The notes under the pieces are model-generated. The model did no database searches and was not told the DNA's origin. It worked only from the letters and a program-made list of their open reading frames with translations. A stretch of 64,000 bases of DNA from contig CM064495.1 of assembly GCA_032716605.1 (NCBI GenBank), forward strand, positions 20,871,836-20,935,835, given 5' to 3'. The DNA is from Paralithodes platypus (lineage: Eukaryota > Arthropoda > Malacostraca > Decapoda > Lithodidae). A program made the position numbers and the translations under genes. Below, one piece after another: positions 10,694 through 22,093 of the stretch. Every line of letters starts with the position of its first letter. Positions within the stretch are counted from its first letter, which is position 1.

Positions 10694-11095
10694 ATAATTA
10701 TTATGTTCCCTCCAGTAACCAACTTTCCTCCTAAACTCGATTAATGAAATTAACAAACACATGTGGCAGTCCGGGGATTCGAACCCAGGACGCTCATACC
10801 GAAAATCAACACACTTATGCATTGCACCACGAAGACAGTTAAAGAATGCTGCACAAGCCTACGATTTATTATGCATTTCGAATCCTGCATACTAATCTTA
10901 GCATGTACAAACATTCCAACTGTGCTATCGGAGGCTATGCATATATGTGAATGGAAGGCCTCTCGATAAACTACTACTGAACCAGAATTAATTATTATGT
11001 TCTCTCCAGTAACCAACTTTACTCCTAAACTCGATTAATGAAACTAACAAACACATGTGGCAGTCCGGGGATTCGAACCCAGGACGCTCACACCA
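10694..11095 (-). repeat. Direct repeat (294-bp period) carrying tRNA-like sequence on minus strand
   Basis: About 105 bases starting AATTATTATGTT(C/T) are repeated at 10694 and 10988. Each contains, on the minus strand, a tRNA T-arm/B-box GGGTTCGAATCCCC. In the first copy an A-box-like TGGTGCAATG lies the right distance upstream (10764-10836, about 73 bases). The 5' and 3' acceptor strands do not pair, so this is a tRNA pseudogene or SINE head, not a tRNA gene. Confidence 0.6.
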
Positions 11096-11679
11096 AAACT
11101 CTATTAAGAATTTGAATAAATATAAGCAGCAAGGTGGTTGGCCCACTAACTTTCTCTCTTCCACTGTATTTCATCCTTCCTAGTTTACCTTGCCCCCCTC
11201 CCTACCCCGATTACCACACACCACAACCACCACCCATCTTTCACCCACCTACCTTTAAAAAAATAAAAACATAAATTAAGGTTCCTTGCTTTCCCCACGA
11301 GAGTCATTGTTCAAAATACCTGCAACTTGCTTCATAACTAAACTCAGTTATCTATTAGAAAATCACCAACAAATACTGTATAGTTAAATGATTCGCTGTT
11401 CTATAGACTCAAAGTCTTGCAAAGCTAGAACTTTGAAACCCAGTTAGCCTTTCTAGAGAACATGCTTTCCCCGTGGAGACAAGATAATCAAGAGCTAGTC
11501 GATAGAAACTCGAAGTAGCTTCATCACCCTGAGCTTAGCTTTGCTAACAAATTAAGCAATCAATTTAGGGTCCGTTAAGCCCTCAGCTACGTAAATTAGG
11601 AGATTGACAAATTATGCAAGAGCCTAGAATTGCTAATGAACTGTTCAGGTTAGATTGCCCCACCCGAAGCACTCAGGGT
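11096..11679. other. No recognisable feature
   Basis: A C-rich stretch (11185-11245) and AT-rich DNA; nothing supported as a gene. Confidence 0.5.
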
Positions 11680-11952
11680 CGATTTATTGTGGCTTTGGCT
11701 CCGCTGCATGTCTGCCTGCCGAGATCGGAACCTCTCCGGGTGGTCGGGGGCCGGGGGAGTGCTGGAGCGACCTTGGTGACCCTGGTCTCTGGGTCTTCTC
11801 CGGGGTAGCCTGGATGTGTGTGAGTTTGTGCTTTTTATCTGTGTTTATTTGTTGTTGTATGTTGTTTTTGTGTTTTCCCTGTTCTTGCTCTGTCTTGAGT
11901 CGGCTACCCCCAAAATGGGGATGGGGCCTGAGCATATAGATAGATAGATAGA
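11680..11952 (+). mobile_element. 5'-truncated LINE/SINE 3' end with (GATA)n tail
   Basis: A GC-rich segment ends with GGCTACCCCCAAAATGGGG and then GCCTGAGCATATAGATAGATAG. A near-palindromic stem just before a tetranucleotide tail is typical of RTE/SINE-type 3' ends. Family not identified. Confidence 0.45.
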
Positions 11953-12040
11953 ATAGAGTTCCTCGAAGCATGAAATAATATTGACATATTTCATAGTAAT
12001 TACGAGAGTACTTCGGGAAGAGCTGATTACGAATTGAATA

Positions 12041-12041
<1 letters not shown>

Positions 12042-12110
<69 letters not shown>

Positions 12111-12127
12111 TATATATATTATATACA

Positions 12128-12186
<59 letters not shown>
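12042..12186. repeat. (TA)n-rich microsatellite
   Basis: Long TA run with sparse interruptions. The apparent open frames on both strands are low-complexity artefacts. Confidence 0.96.
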
Positions 12187-12189
<3 letters not shown>

Positions 12190-12420
12190 GGAGGTGTGGC
12201 GGAGTGGTCTTGCCACTGGACTGGTAATCCAATGGACCCGGTTTCGAATCCCAATATGCCATTGGGAAGATATTATTGGGATGGAATTTGTGCTGTATCA
12301 GTGCATTACCACAGCACACCGAAATTCCAAAAAAAATACCCTCATTGTTCCCTGATTAAAATAGCATTGTATGAATATTCCCATATTCAAAATATGCTAC
12401 AGGGGGACAATGCCTAGTGA
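12190..12420 (+). mobile_element. tRNA-derived SINE-like element
   Basis: The head has a pol III A-box-like TGGCGGAGTGG (12198-12208) and a B-box-like GGTTTCGAATCCC (12240-12252) with a one-base insertion. Acceptor strands do not pair, so it is not a working tRNA. The body to about 12420 includes an A run (12331-12339). It directly follows the TA repeat. The GC-rich stretch 12430-12640 may belong to it or to another element. Confidence 0.55.
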
Positions 12421-12651
12421 GTTAATTTTTCAATAGGTGGCGTTCTGAGAGTGAGGGTCCGAGTGTGGGGGATGAGACTGTGAAACGCAGAGGCGAGGCG
12501 GCTTCAGAGATGGGATTGCTTCGAGCCGGGGTGCTTCGCATGTCTCACTCCCTAGACTGGAACAAGACTTCACGGGCCTCACCGTGTTCAGCGGTAGAGT
12601 GTAAAGGCTATCAGCCTATGCCCGAGAGGGAGTAGTTGGAATATAGAAAAA

Positions 12652-12685
12652 AAATATATATATATATATACTGTATAATTATACA

Positions 12686-12767
<82 letters not shown>

Positions 12768-12790
12768 TATATACTGTACAGTATATATAT
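12652..12790. repeat. (TA)n microsatellite
   Basis: Second long TA run, with short CTGTA/TACAG interruptions at both ends. Confidence 0.96.
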
Positions 12791-13216
12791 ATGTTGGTAA
12801 AGCCAGGTAATTAATTTTCTTTAAGGCATACAAGTTTAAAAGAAATAGCAGTTTCAGCATTCGAAATTTTATATTCAGAGTTTCTATATTTCTGATTAAT
12901 CTTCTTTGGGGTTCACTAAGCAGGTGAATAAGGTTTGCAAAGTTCATGGTGGTCCGACTTTTCGCTAGACTTCTAGCATCTTCAAGGAATGATTAAAATA
13001 TTCCATACTACAGGTATACTGTATATACCCGTGTGGTGATAAACACCATTTCCAAGCTGCCAAACAATTTTAATTGCTGAGGGTGCAACTATGTGAAATT
13101 TATAATATTAATTTAAATCTGGAGCTTGCCAGTTAAAACACTAAATTACATCAATTATCCCAAAATATAATATAATATAGGTACACAAGTATCTGATGCG
13201 TTAATTTCATATTTAT

Positions 13217-13400
13217 TTGTCTACGTGTATGGAAGGAAAGAAAAGGCAAAGCTGCCTGCAACAAGTATCTCTCCCAAAGCATAAAGAGTGATAGAGAGCA
13301 TAATTCAAGATACGTTACAGTCAACATTTCTGGACACACGGAGTTTGAAACAGTTTAAGTCATAGGAAGAGGGAAAGCCAGATTGAGGGACAGAGTTCCA
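13217..13400 (-). mobile_element. LINE-A copy 4: decayed antisense 3' end
   Basis: The reverse complement gives the LINE-A ending with many substitutions. Words such as CACACGGAGTTTGAAACAGT and AGTCATAGGAAGAGGGAAAG mark it. Confidence 0.75.
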
Positions 13401-13639
13401 AAGTTTACTAATCCCATTCCCAAGTACTGGAGATAACTTTTTTCAACAATTATCACGCCATGGCTATGATGATAAAGGCCTTGTAAGATATACAATGAGA
13501 CCGCCAATCTTATAGAGATAATTTACTAAGAGATACGGGTGGTTATTGTGGCCGGGAAGAGCTCAACGTTACCCGTTATTTAAGGGGAGATGATTTGTTT
13601 TGTTTTACCCTCTTCTCCCTCATGTTTATCCTCACTAGT

Positions 13640-13850
13640 TATGAGATATTAAGACGTTCGCCCCATTTGTTTGGCGATTTTAAGACCTTTCACCCCATTT
13701 CTTTGACAATATTTAGACGTTTCGTGCAATGTAGTTATAATTTTTTTTCCTGGCTAGCGATAGCGAGCCTGCTATATAGTAGTAACTGGCCTCCAGCCGA
13801 GACATTTGTCTATGGAAAAATGTACAAATTTATTTGGAGGGGAATCTTGA
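13640..13850. mobile_element. Degenerate F2-related sequence
   Basis: AAGACGTTCGCCCCATT, then CCTGGCTAGCGATAGCGAGCC and GAGACATTTGTCTATGGAAA correspond to the interior of the F2 elements at 8.5 and 17.5 kb. Ends cannot be placed. Confidence 0.5.
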
Positions 13851-14100
13851 GGTGTTTTTAAACTTTATGAAGGTCTGAGGAGGAAACTGAAAACAACAAT
13901 GATTAAAAGATAAACATATAAACAAATAAATCCCCCCTTTAAAAGTCGTTTTCTTAGCACAATATAATCGCTTAGTGTTAGTAGATTAAAAACTAATATA
14001 TGAAGCACAGCATACATTTTTTATCCGAAGTAATTCCTATCCAATTTTACTATGATACGTCTTTCCCAATCTTAATAAGTTCGAATTATAAAGCAAGATA

Positions 14101-14190
14101 GTACAAAGGAAGTACAAAGGAGTACAAAGGAAATAAAGCAACAACAGGTCTAGTGACCCCTCTAGGCTGCTTGTCCTCCAAAACACTGAG
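14101..14190 (-). mobile_element. LINE-B copy 3: 3' UTR and tail only, antisense
   Basis: The reverse complement of this segment equals the LINE-B 3' end at 16430-16514, including the TTTGTACTCC tandem tail. Confidence 0.88.
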
Positions 14191-14940
14191 TTAACGTCAT
14201 CGTACTGGATGAGATAACCCGTTCAGGTTATGCCCACAACTGGGGTTGAGATACTCAAACCAAGGGTTGACGGAGTTGCTCACGTTATTGCCGAGATACT
14301 CAGGCATAACCCAAACTAATTTCTCATAACGGAGGTCTAGATTGCTCAGACCGGGGTGACGGAGTTGCTCACGTCATTAACCGAGATGCTCAGTCTTACC
14401 TCCCGAGTTTAAGAGAGGAAGCTGTAGATCTATTTTGGTGAACTGCCTTCTGGTCCTCCCCAAAGAGGTCATGCATTTTTCGGCTCTTCTCGCGGGTCCT
14501 GCTACTGCGGTAGGCTGTCTTTAGGCCATTCTTAGCCTGATAGCGGGGAGATGAAAAGTAGGAGCGTATAGGTGGGCCAACCTCTTGATTACCCCGGGAC
14601 CTCGGGGGTGTGGTTTTGGACTTTTTGGCTGCTTTATTTTCGGAGGCGTAGCTTGGGCAGCAAAGCACGAGACAGGTAAATGTTGAATTAGAGAAGGTGG
14701 AGCATGTGTCTTTTCATGGGGGCACTGTCTTATTGTGGCTATCTTGGCTTTATTTTCCCTAGGTTTCAGCATAACATAAATATAATATAAGTTACTAGTA
14801 ACGGAAAATAATAAAATTGGAGATTTTTTTTTGCTCACAGCTGTTCCTTTGATACTGTTAAGATGTCAATGATATTCCCACATATTGATTGATCTACTGT
14901 AATTATCTTGTAGCTCTAAGACAGGAGACATGAACGATAG
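14191..14940 (-). other. Unrecognised segment with a 90-codon minus-strand frame
   Basis: The minus strand has a 90-codon ATG frame (14668 to 14396) rich in K, R and S, with a longer overlapping frame in another phase. I do not recognise the product. Further right on minus, GACGGAGTTGCTCACGT-type words repeat twice about 83 bases apart (14268, 14351). It could be LINE ORF1 or 5' UTR debris or a host exon; nothing decides. Confidence 0.3.
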
Positions 14941-14945
14941 GAAAT

Positions 14946-16292
14946 ATGAAGGTTGCTAACAGTGCAGGCGTGTGTGTGTATGTGTGTGCACATTATCGTC
15001 CAATTAGCTTAACCTCAGTTGTATGTAAAATGCTAGAAACGGTCATACGAGACAGACTCGTAAATCACTTAGAGGAAAATAACATACTTAAAGATACTCA
15101 ACACGGCTTTCGTAAAAAGCGTTCCTGTTTAACAAACCTCTTAGACTTCTTCCACGATATCCTCAACCTCTACGATGAGAGTAAAGCTGTAGATATTATA
15201 TACCTTGATTTTCAAAAGGCCTTTGACAAAGTTCCCCACAAACGTTTACTGCTAAAACTAAAAGCGCATGGAATACAGGACGGTGTGTTGAAATGGATAG
15301 AAAATTGGCTCAGCAACAGAAAGCAAAGAGTAGTCATAAACGGTAAGGCATCTAAATGGACCAATGTAAGTAGCGGGGTACCCCAGGGATCGGTACTAGG
15401 ACCAATTCTCTTTCTAATTAACATCAACGACATAGATGAGGGTCTCACCTGCACAATCTCAAAATTTGCTGACGATACAAAAATTGCAAATAGCGTACTC
15501 TCAAAAGAACAAGTTGACGATATGCAACACAATCTAGATAAATTGTCATGTTGGGCCCAAATTTGGCAAATGAGTTTCAATGCGGATAAATGTAAAGTAC
15601 TACATGTCGGATACCTAAATGAGAAAGCAAACTATTTGATGAATGGCACTCAGCTTAAGAATGTAAACAGAGAAACTGATCTGGGAGTAACAATATCGAG
15701 TAACCTAAAACCGAGTCAACAATGTTCAGAAGTTGTTAAGAAGGCAAACAAAATAATTGGCTTTATAGGCAGGTCATTTGAGCATAAATCCAAAGAAGTT
15801 ATCCTAACCCTTTACAATTCCTTAGTCCGCCCTCTTCTGGAATACTGCGTTCAATCCTGGTGCCCTTATTACCAAAAAGATATAAACAAGCTAGAACGAG
15901 TTCAACGTAGAGTTACCAAAATGATACCTAGCCTAAAGAACAAACCATACGAAGAGCGTCATAGAGAATTAAATCTATTTCCTTTAACCCAGCGCAGATT
16001 AAGAGGCGACTTAATTCAAGTGTTCAAAATCATCAAAGGCATCGACAATATGAACTGTAGTAAGTACTTCACTATCGACCAATCTAATTACACGCGGGGA
16101 AACGGTTGCAAAATTATTGGTAAATCTTTTAACTCGCACGAATCTAAGAATTTCTTCTTCAATCGAGTTGTCAACTTGTGGAATGGGCTTCCCCGAGACG
16201 TCATAGACTGCAGCACCGTTGATTCATTTAAATTCCGCCTAGACAAATATCTCGCATCAAACCCGCGACTGACTGCGTTTGTAAATGAATAA
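14946..16292 (+). CDS. LINE-B copy 1 reverse transcriptase, N-terminally truncated but open
   Basis: A 448-codon frame from an ATG in flanking DNA into the RT, without stop or shift to the natural end (TAFVNE). Only about the first 16 residues come from the flank. Visible: YRPISLTS (start of RT), motif A with DFQKAFDKVPHKR, motif B GVPQGSVLGPILF, catalytic FADD at 15465-15476, and the C-terminal region with LLEYCVQSWCP and NLWNGLPRDV. The sister copy reads LIYIND where this one reads LININD, a likely damaging change. The endonuclease and RT fingers are missing, so it is not autonomous. Whether it is expressed cannot be told. Confidence 0.8.
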   Translation: MKVANSAGVCVYVCAHYRPISLTSVVCKMLETVIRDRLVNHLEENNILKDTQHGFRKKRSCLTNLLDFFHDILNLYDESKAVDIIYLDFQKAFDKVPHKRLLLKLKAHGIQDGVLKWIENWLSNRKQRVVINGKASKWTNVSSGVPQGSVLGPILFLININDIDEGLTCTISKFADDTKIANSVLSKEQVDDMQHNLDKLSCWAQIWQMSFNADKCKVLHVGYLNEKANYLMNGTQLKNVNRETDLGVTISSNLKPSQQCSEVVKKANKIIGFIGRSFEHKSKEVILTLYNSLVRPLLEYCVQSWCPYYQKDINKLERVQRRVTKMIPSLKNKPYEERHRELNLFPLTQRRLRGDLIQVFKIIKGIDNMNCSKYFTIDQSNYTRGNGCKIIGKSFNSHESKNFFFNRVVNLWNGLPRDVIDCSTVDSFKFRLDKYLASNPRLTAFVNE

Positions 16293-16514
16293 CTTTATCC
16301 TCCCCTCAGTTACTAACCCATATGTCCCCTACTAACTTCCTAGTCCTGCCACGTTAGTGGCAGGGCAGTAGTTCCCTTTCCAATGTTCCCTTACCCACTC
16401 TAAACCACTGTTTGGACACTTGATCCTCAGTGTTTTGGAGGACAAGCAGCCTAGAAGGGTCACTAGATCTGTTGTTGCTTGATTTCCTTTGTACTCCTTT
16501 GTACTCCTTTGTAC
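14987..16514 (+). mobile_element. LINE-B copy 1: CR1-like non-LTR retrotransposon, 5'-truncated
   Basis: Begins abruptly inside the RT domain and ends with a 220-base 3' UTR and a tail of TTTGTACTCC units (16485-16514). Nearly identical over its whole length to LINE-B copy 2 (56.64-58.18 kb), which suggests recent activity. A decamer tail and an FADD RT fit the CR1/L2 group. Confidence 0.92.
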
Positions 16515-17306
16515 ATGACATGGGCTCTCCAGTGAGGTGCTTCTAGTGTCCAGTCAGCCACATGTTTCCGGGACTTGCTCAAATGAGTGATTGTATACTC
16601 TGTAGGCCACATGGTAACCCAGTGCCAACTTTGTCAGAAGTAAATAGTCTAAGTTGGTAATAATCTTGTAATTTACACCTCAATTTAGAATTATATAATC
16701 GGAAACAAGTTTCTGTCCGTGGACAAACAAATAAATAAATAAATAAATAAATGTGTTGGGAACAAAACACATTTTCGTGGAACTGCATACATTCACAAAC
16801 GCAGAATAATAAAATGAACAAAAGAGGAATAATAAACAAAATTATAATATCAATAAAACATAAATAAATACAAAATAATGCCTGAGCATTTTCAAATGAA
16901 CACGCTGGCTTCAGAGACACGGCCTTTTAATTAGCTTGTACCCCACCAATGTGTTCAGGTAGCCTATACGTATGAACGTTGCCAACTGGTTCTGCCACGA
17001 AGTAATTTTTTATTTGGACTAATGGTCAAGCTCCTAATGATGTGCTTGTACGGTAGGCCTAATAAGTCATGTCTCCGCTGTCATTACATTTGGCTCGCTC
17101 TATGCTGTATTAATGTCTGTCAGATGTTGAATAGGGTGGGTAAGTGTAGGAATATGTCTGTATATCTCAATCGAAATGAATAAATCAAGTTTTGATATTG
17201 CTGATACCAATCATTGATCATAATATACTTGGTGACGAGACATCACTTATTTGGCCGACTGTACTGTAAATGATAGTCAGCATACACCCATTTAATTTTC
17301 TGAACT
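16515..17306. other. AT-rich stretch with (AAAT)n at 16729-16751
   Basis: Apart from the tetranucleotide repeat nothing was recognised. Confidence 0.55.
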
Positions 17307-17310
17307 TTAA

Positions 17311-17655
17311 AGGGACCCAACCTCACTTTTTTTCTCTTTCTCTCCCTCTCTCTTTGGCTTGTATCCAATCGGCCCCATTCAGCCTACTGTTTTAAGACGT
17401 TTACCCCCATCCAGGTGTCAATATTTTCCTGGCGAGCCAGCATATACTGTATATATTTTTATTTTGACAGCAAGCTAAATTTGTACATTTTTCGATAGAA
17501 AAATACAATGCTGGCTCGCTATCTCTCGCCAGGAAGAAATCGACACTTGGATGGGGATAAAAGTTATAAAACAATTGGCTGAATGAGGCCGAATGGATAC
17601 AAGCCAGAGAAAGAGAGAAAAGGGGAGAAAAATAAAAAATGCAGGTGACCCCCCT
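17311..17655. mobile_element. F2 foldback element, copy at 17.3 kb
   Basis: The ends are inverted (AGGGACCC...; ...GGTGACCCCCCT), next to TTAA/TAA on both sides (17307-17310, 17656-17658). The arms hold the CCATCCAGGTGTC and inverse motifs and a central TA-rich loop. No protein. Confidence 0.72.
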
Positions 17656-17754
17656 TAAAGGCAAGTTCTAAGACATCGGGGATATTACAAGTGTTGTATT
17701 GCCTCGCTGAGGCTCGATACGGATTAAAATGGGTGCGTATGGTATTATGGTTAA

Positions 17755-18134
17755 GGGGGGTCACCGGCGTTTTTTTATCTTTCTCTCCTTTTCTCTCTTT
17801 CCCTGGCTTGTATCTATTCGGCCCCATTCAGCCTATTGTTTTAAGACGTTTATCCCCATCCAGGTGTCGATTTCCCCCTAGCGAGCGATAGCGAGCCAAC
17901 GTTGTATGGAAAAATCCGGCTTTGCCGGAGATATTTTTCTATCAAAAATTTACAAATTTATCTTGCTGTCAAAACAAAAATATATACTGTATATACTGGC
18001 TCGCTTCCGCTCGCCCGGAAAATATTGACACCTGGATGGGGGTAAACGCCTTAAAACAGTAGGCTGAATGGGGCCGGATGGATACAAGTCAAAGAGAGAG
18101 GGAGAGAAAGAGAACAAAAGCGAGGTGGGTTCCC
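17755..18134. mobile_element. F2 foldback element, copy at 17.8 kb, with empty site in the other arm
   Basis: Ends GGGGGGTCACC and GGTGGGTTCCC, flanked by TTAA (17751-17754, 18135-18138). The inverted-duplication partner near 60610 reads straight through (ATTATGGGTAATGG on minus), giving the pre-insertion site. The duplication could be TTAA or TA. Confidence 0.78.
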
Positions 18135-18290
18135 TTAATGGATGTACAGTCGGGTGCATAAATTGCTGAGCGCCCATTTGAACCAGTATCGAACCCTAAC
18201 AAGATAATATGATGCCTAATTATATCCCAGATGTTTCAGAATTATGATGTTTAAATGGTTGACAGATTCATATGGGTGTCACCTTATTAA

Positions 18291-18338
18291 CCCCTTCTGT
18301 ACCGGCGACGTATTTTGTATTTTACAGTATTTAGGCCT
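18291..18338. mobile_element. F1 element, left part, split by the outer Gypsy element
   Basis: Starts CCCCTTCTGTACCGGCGACG after TTAA (18287-18290). It is cut at 18338 and resumes at 35400. The Gypsy element therefore landed inside an F1 copy. Confidence 0.85.
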
Positions 18339-20076
18339 TGTGACGTCTACCAGCGTTGGCAGAATCGCCTCTCGTTAGCCACTAGCGCTCGCCAGGGCAG
18401 TGAAATGGGCTACAGTTATCAGAGAATGTTGTTCTTTATTTCCTAGTACACGCATTGTCACAGACAGTCCAGTGGTGGTTTTATTTTCGTCTGTGACAAC
18501 GGGAAGTATTTTATATCATTAATAGAATATAAGATGCATTGTGTAAGAGTTAAGGAGAGAGAGAGATATAGGCAGCGAGGTGGTAATATGTGCATGCGTA
18601 TGTATGTTCTGCCTCGCTCGGAGGAGTTTTCCCGCTCGCGCGGGCTTTCCCTCGCCTTTGATTGGCTGGTGGCTCCGGGCGCGTCCTAGGGGCCTGCTGC
18701 CTTGTGACGTCTCGGCCGGTGATTGGCCGACCATCGCGCCCTTGCGAGCTCCTGTGTAACTAACCTCCTGCGTGAGGGTCCCGAGGAGCTACCCTCCTCA
18801 GGACAGGCTTGGCGTGCATGCTTCTAACATCCCTTTGCATACTCTCTCCCGATCACCCCCTTTACCACTGTCTCTCTCTCTGACCTTCTTCTTTTCCATT
18901 GCTCCTCACCTTTATTCAATTACTTATCCCCTTGGGTTCTGCATACGGTTTCCATAGCCGGCCCATTGTATTGCATGCGCCGTCCTCTGAAATATTTACA
19001 TGTACTTAGAATAGGTTTGAGGGTTCTTAGTTAGTAGAGGTTAAGAACTCGGTGTATGTCTCCATTATTGATTTAGTGTTCTGCTCTTTTAATTAATGCT
19101 AGACTGGGATAAGGTTACTGTAGTCGTTGTCTCCGATGTGTGTATGGTTTGTTTATACCTACACGACTTCGACCGGTCCTGTGGTAGCCTAGGTTGTCTT
19201 TTCGGCTGCGTCTTTTGCGAGTGCAGCATTGTGTTGACTGAGGGCGTTGGCCTGTTCCAGTTCCACACTTTGCTGCCTCTTTGCTTGTCTTTTGAGGGTT
19301 GCCAGGATAGAACCAGATACTTGTGATCTGGATCTATCAAGAGAGCACCCCAGTCAATTAACGTAACTTAACCCTTAAAAAGCGGCTCACCACATAAGTC
19401 GAGTTGAAAAAACTGGCAAAAAACGGGTGAAAAAAGGGTGGAAATCGAGTGAAAATGGGTGGGATAGTAATGATCCATACGTCCGACATCTGTGGCCTCC
19501 CGGCCCACACTAACTCCAGTTCCCCCACCGCGCGGGAGGATGACAGTGTAACCAATAGTTCGCTAAAAGTGAGCAAGGTAGCAAAATCAGCTAAACTTCC
19601 ATCTTCGAGGTAACACTGTCAGTGCTCCACGAGTGCTACGTAGCTGTATGTGGCGTCATTGTGTAGCGATTTCCACCTAGTTTTTGGCGCAATACAGTTC
19701 CTTTCATACTGATGGTTGATATAGCAGTCAGAATGGCCTGAAAAGGCCCAAAACGGCCACAGAGGACCCGCTAGACTAGGGTTAAAGGATGCAGTCTTAA
19801 GGACATCGCTAGGCTATGAGCCTGTCTTGCTCAACCCCAGTTCCTTACCTAGAGTATCCCAGCTAGAGATTATTAATTGAGTAGACACTTATTAGTATTT
19901 AATATAAGCTCTTTGATATGTATGCACTATTATTCACAGCATTTATTAGTCTAGGTTTTTGCTGAGCCGCACAACCATAGCAGACTGTTTCGTTGATGAG
20001 GAAGTACTTCTTTTAGTGTCGAGCATTACTACCGTTGCGCATTTATAGTATTCTCGTGTCAGTTAACATTATATGT
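18339..20076 (+). repeat. 5' LTR of element A, first part
   Basis: Matches 33574-34896 closely by eye. It contains a 410-bp TTAA element at 19372-19781. It breaks off at ATGT (20073-20076), the target duplicated by element B, and resumes at 28184. LTR promoters lie here in principle, but no specific site could be assigned. Confidence 0.92.
19372..19781. mobile_element. TTAA-flanked non-autonomous element, P1 family (piggyBac-like)
   Basis: Flanked by TTAA at 19368-19371 and 19782-19785. It starts CCCTTAAAAAGCGGC and ends GCTAGACTAGGG; inverted ends share CCCT and AGCGG. The 3' LTR of the same element lacks it and has one TTAA there, so the insertion is dated after element A. A related copy lies at 61030-61450. 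No coding capacity. TTAA target and CCCT termini are piggyBac hallmarks. Confidence 0.85.
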
Positions 20077-21869
20077 TGTGACGACTGCCAGCGTTGGCAG
20101 AATCGCCTCCCGGTAGCCACTAGCACTCGCCAGGGCAGTGAAATGGGCTACAGTCTGTCTACAATGTTGTACTTTCTTTCTTGTGAATCGTCATGTCACA
20201 GGCAGGGTAGAAGTGGTCTTTGTTTTCGCCTGTGACAATGCATTGTATTTTATATCATGAGTTGAACGTAAGATGCATTGTAGTGAAGGAGAGAGAGAGA
20301 GCGAGCGAGCAGGGTGGGGGAGGTGAGTGTTGCTTTTCCTCCTCCTACCTCCCGGAGGAGTTGTTCGCCCGCGTGGTCTTTTCTCTCGGCTTTGATTGGC
20401 TGGTGGTTCCTGGCGCCTTCTGCAGGCCTGCTGCCGGGTGACGTAGCGGCCTGTGATTGGCTGACCACCGTGCCTTTGTGTGGGATCCTGGAGGGGTCCA
20501 GAGGAGCTATTCTCCTCAGAGCTTACCTGACTAGCATGCCCTTCACATGTCCCTTGCCCCCCTGTCTCCCGACTTCTACCTATAGAGCACTTTCTCTCTC
20601 TCTCAACTTCTTACCTCTCATTCTTCTACTCTATTTAATATCATAACTTCCCTTTGGTTCTGCACAATTTCATATATCGGCCATCGTATTATATGCTGAA
20701 GCTCTCAGATAACACATGTTTAGTTAGGCATTTTGGAAGGGTTACCAATTTTGTCTGTAGAGGTTGACACACTCACGGTGTCTCCCGTCCTGTATCTTGG
20801 TGGTCTGCTGGGGGATTTAATGCTAGACTGGGATAAGGCAACTGGTGTTGTGATTTCCATGTGTACTAGGTTTTGTTGAACCTGTACAATCGCAACGGAG
20901 ATGTGGGAAGCCTAGGTGGTCTTTCTGACTGTGTACCTTGGGAGTTTAGCACTGTGTTGCGAGTGAGGGCTTTTGCCTCTGCCACCCAACACTGTGCTAA
21001 CTCGTTTGCTTTGACTTTGAGAGGGTCGCCAGGAGAGAACCAGATACTAGCGATCTGGATCTCTCAAGAGAGCACCCCGTCAATTAACGTAATTTGGCCG
21101 CACAGCCTTAAGGACTTCGCTAGGCTACGAGCCGCTTGCTCAGCCATTGTTTCCTAGCCTACTACATCCCAGCTAGACTTTATTCGCCTAGCAGACACCA
21201 GATTTAGATTATAAACTTTCTGTTATGTATGCATTATTATTCACAGCATTTATTAGTCTAGGTTGTTGTTGAGTTGCACAACCCTAGTAGGCTGTTTCGT
21301 TGATGAGGAAGTACTTCTTTTGCTGTTTGAGTTCCTACTATTGCGCAGTTATTATTCCCGTGCCAGTTAACCCTATATGTCCTTACAATTGTCATATCCT
21401 GTTCCTGCTTTATACTACAGTTCAAAATCCGATACGATCATCTTAACCTAGCATCAGACTTTCTTCAGAAGATTCCTGCTCGATGCTTTGGGACTTTCGT
21501 TCACTTTCTTTAGTATAGGAGTGACAGTTCATTATTGTTTAGAGTAACTTTAAATATACTTTCTTCTAGTTTGCATTAAATCATTGGAGTGATTTAATTA
21601 AGATCTCTATCTTTTCCTAGTATACCTTATTACCGTAATTGTATGTTGTTGTGATCAGGCTATCAGAGATCATCAGCCTGTAGTAGTAGTGCACTTATAC
21701 TGAGTTATAGGATACCCCGTTATCGCAGATTTAACTCTGGAGGGTATAGGTGTTTTTGTGTGCCGGCGTTATAAGTTCAGGGGTTGGATCTAGTGTTACC
21801 GTTGTGGCTGTGTGCTTTCCTAGTCCAATGATTAAGAGCCCTTGTTTTATACGAGCCCCGGTCGTAACA
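20077..21869 (+). repeat. 5' LTR of element B
   Basis: 1793 bases, TGTGACG...GTAACA, near-identical to 26383-28183. Differences are mostly single bases and small indels. Diverged from LTR A in the middle but sharing both termini. Confidence 0.94.
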
Positions 21870-21871
21870 AA

Positions 21872-21889
21872 TGGCGACCTTGCTTAGGA
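21872..21889 (+). promoter_or_regulatory. Primer-binding-site-like sequence of element B
   Basis: TGGCGACCTTGCTTAGG begins two bases after the 5' LTR; TGG complements a tRNA CCA end. The tRNA was not identified. Element A has TAGCGACC at the same place (28693), a mutated start. Confidence 0.65.
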
Positions 21890-22093
21890 TTTTGTGAACT
21901 TAGAGAAATATTGCAGGAGTGTTGTGGTCATTTGTTTTTGTTTAAAGGAATATAGTGGACACGTGGAATTTGTTTTGGCAAGTAGTATAACACTTAAGAG
22001 TCTTCAAGCATTTTTTGAGTGAATAGTGCTACATAAGAGTTTAGGTACTTCTATTTTTTTTTATATAAACGTTGAGAATTTTTGGTGGACACT

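Larger units (their letters stand above)
17656..18338 (+). repeat. Left arm, outer part, of the large inverted duplication
   Basis: 17656-17750 and 18135-18338 match, in reverse complement, about 60708 down to 60420. The match is interrupted here by F2 (17755-18134), which the other arm lacks. The arm continues beyond the Gypsy insertion at 35400. Confidence 0.85.

Noticed and set aside
12190..12260. Functional tRNA gene
   Set aside because: A- and B-box-like words are present, but the acceptor strands do not pair and the B-box has an extra base; better read as a SINE head.
11845..12417. Open frames over TA and other microsatellites on both strands
   Set aside because: Low-complexity translation (IYIYIY); no real coding signal.
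20873..21157. A 94-codon open frame present in all type B/C LTRs (also 27184-27468, 52824-53117 minus, 63173-63457)
   Set aside because: It has no ATG (opens at TTG), lies inside young near-identical LTRs and is not kept in LTR A; shared openness is explained by recent common origin.
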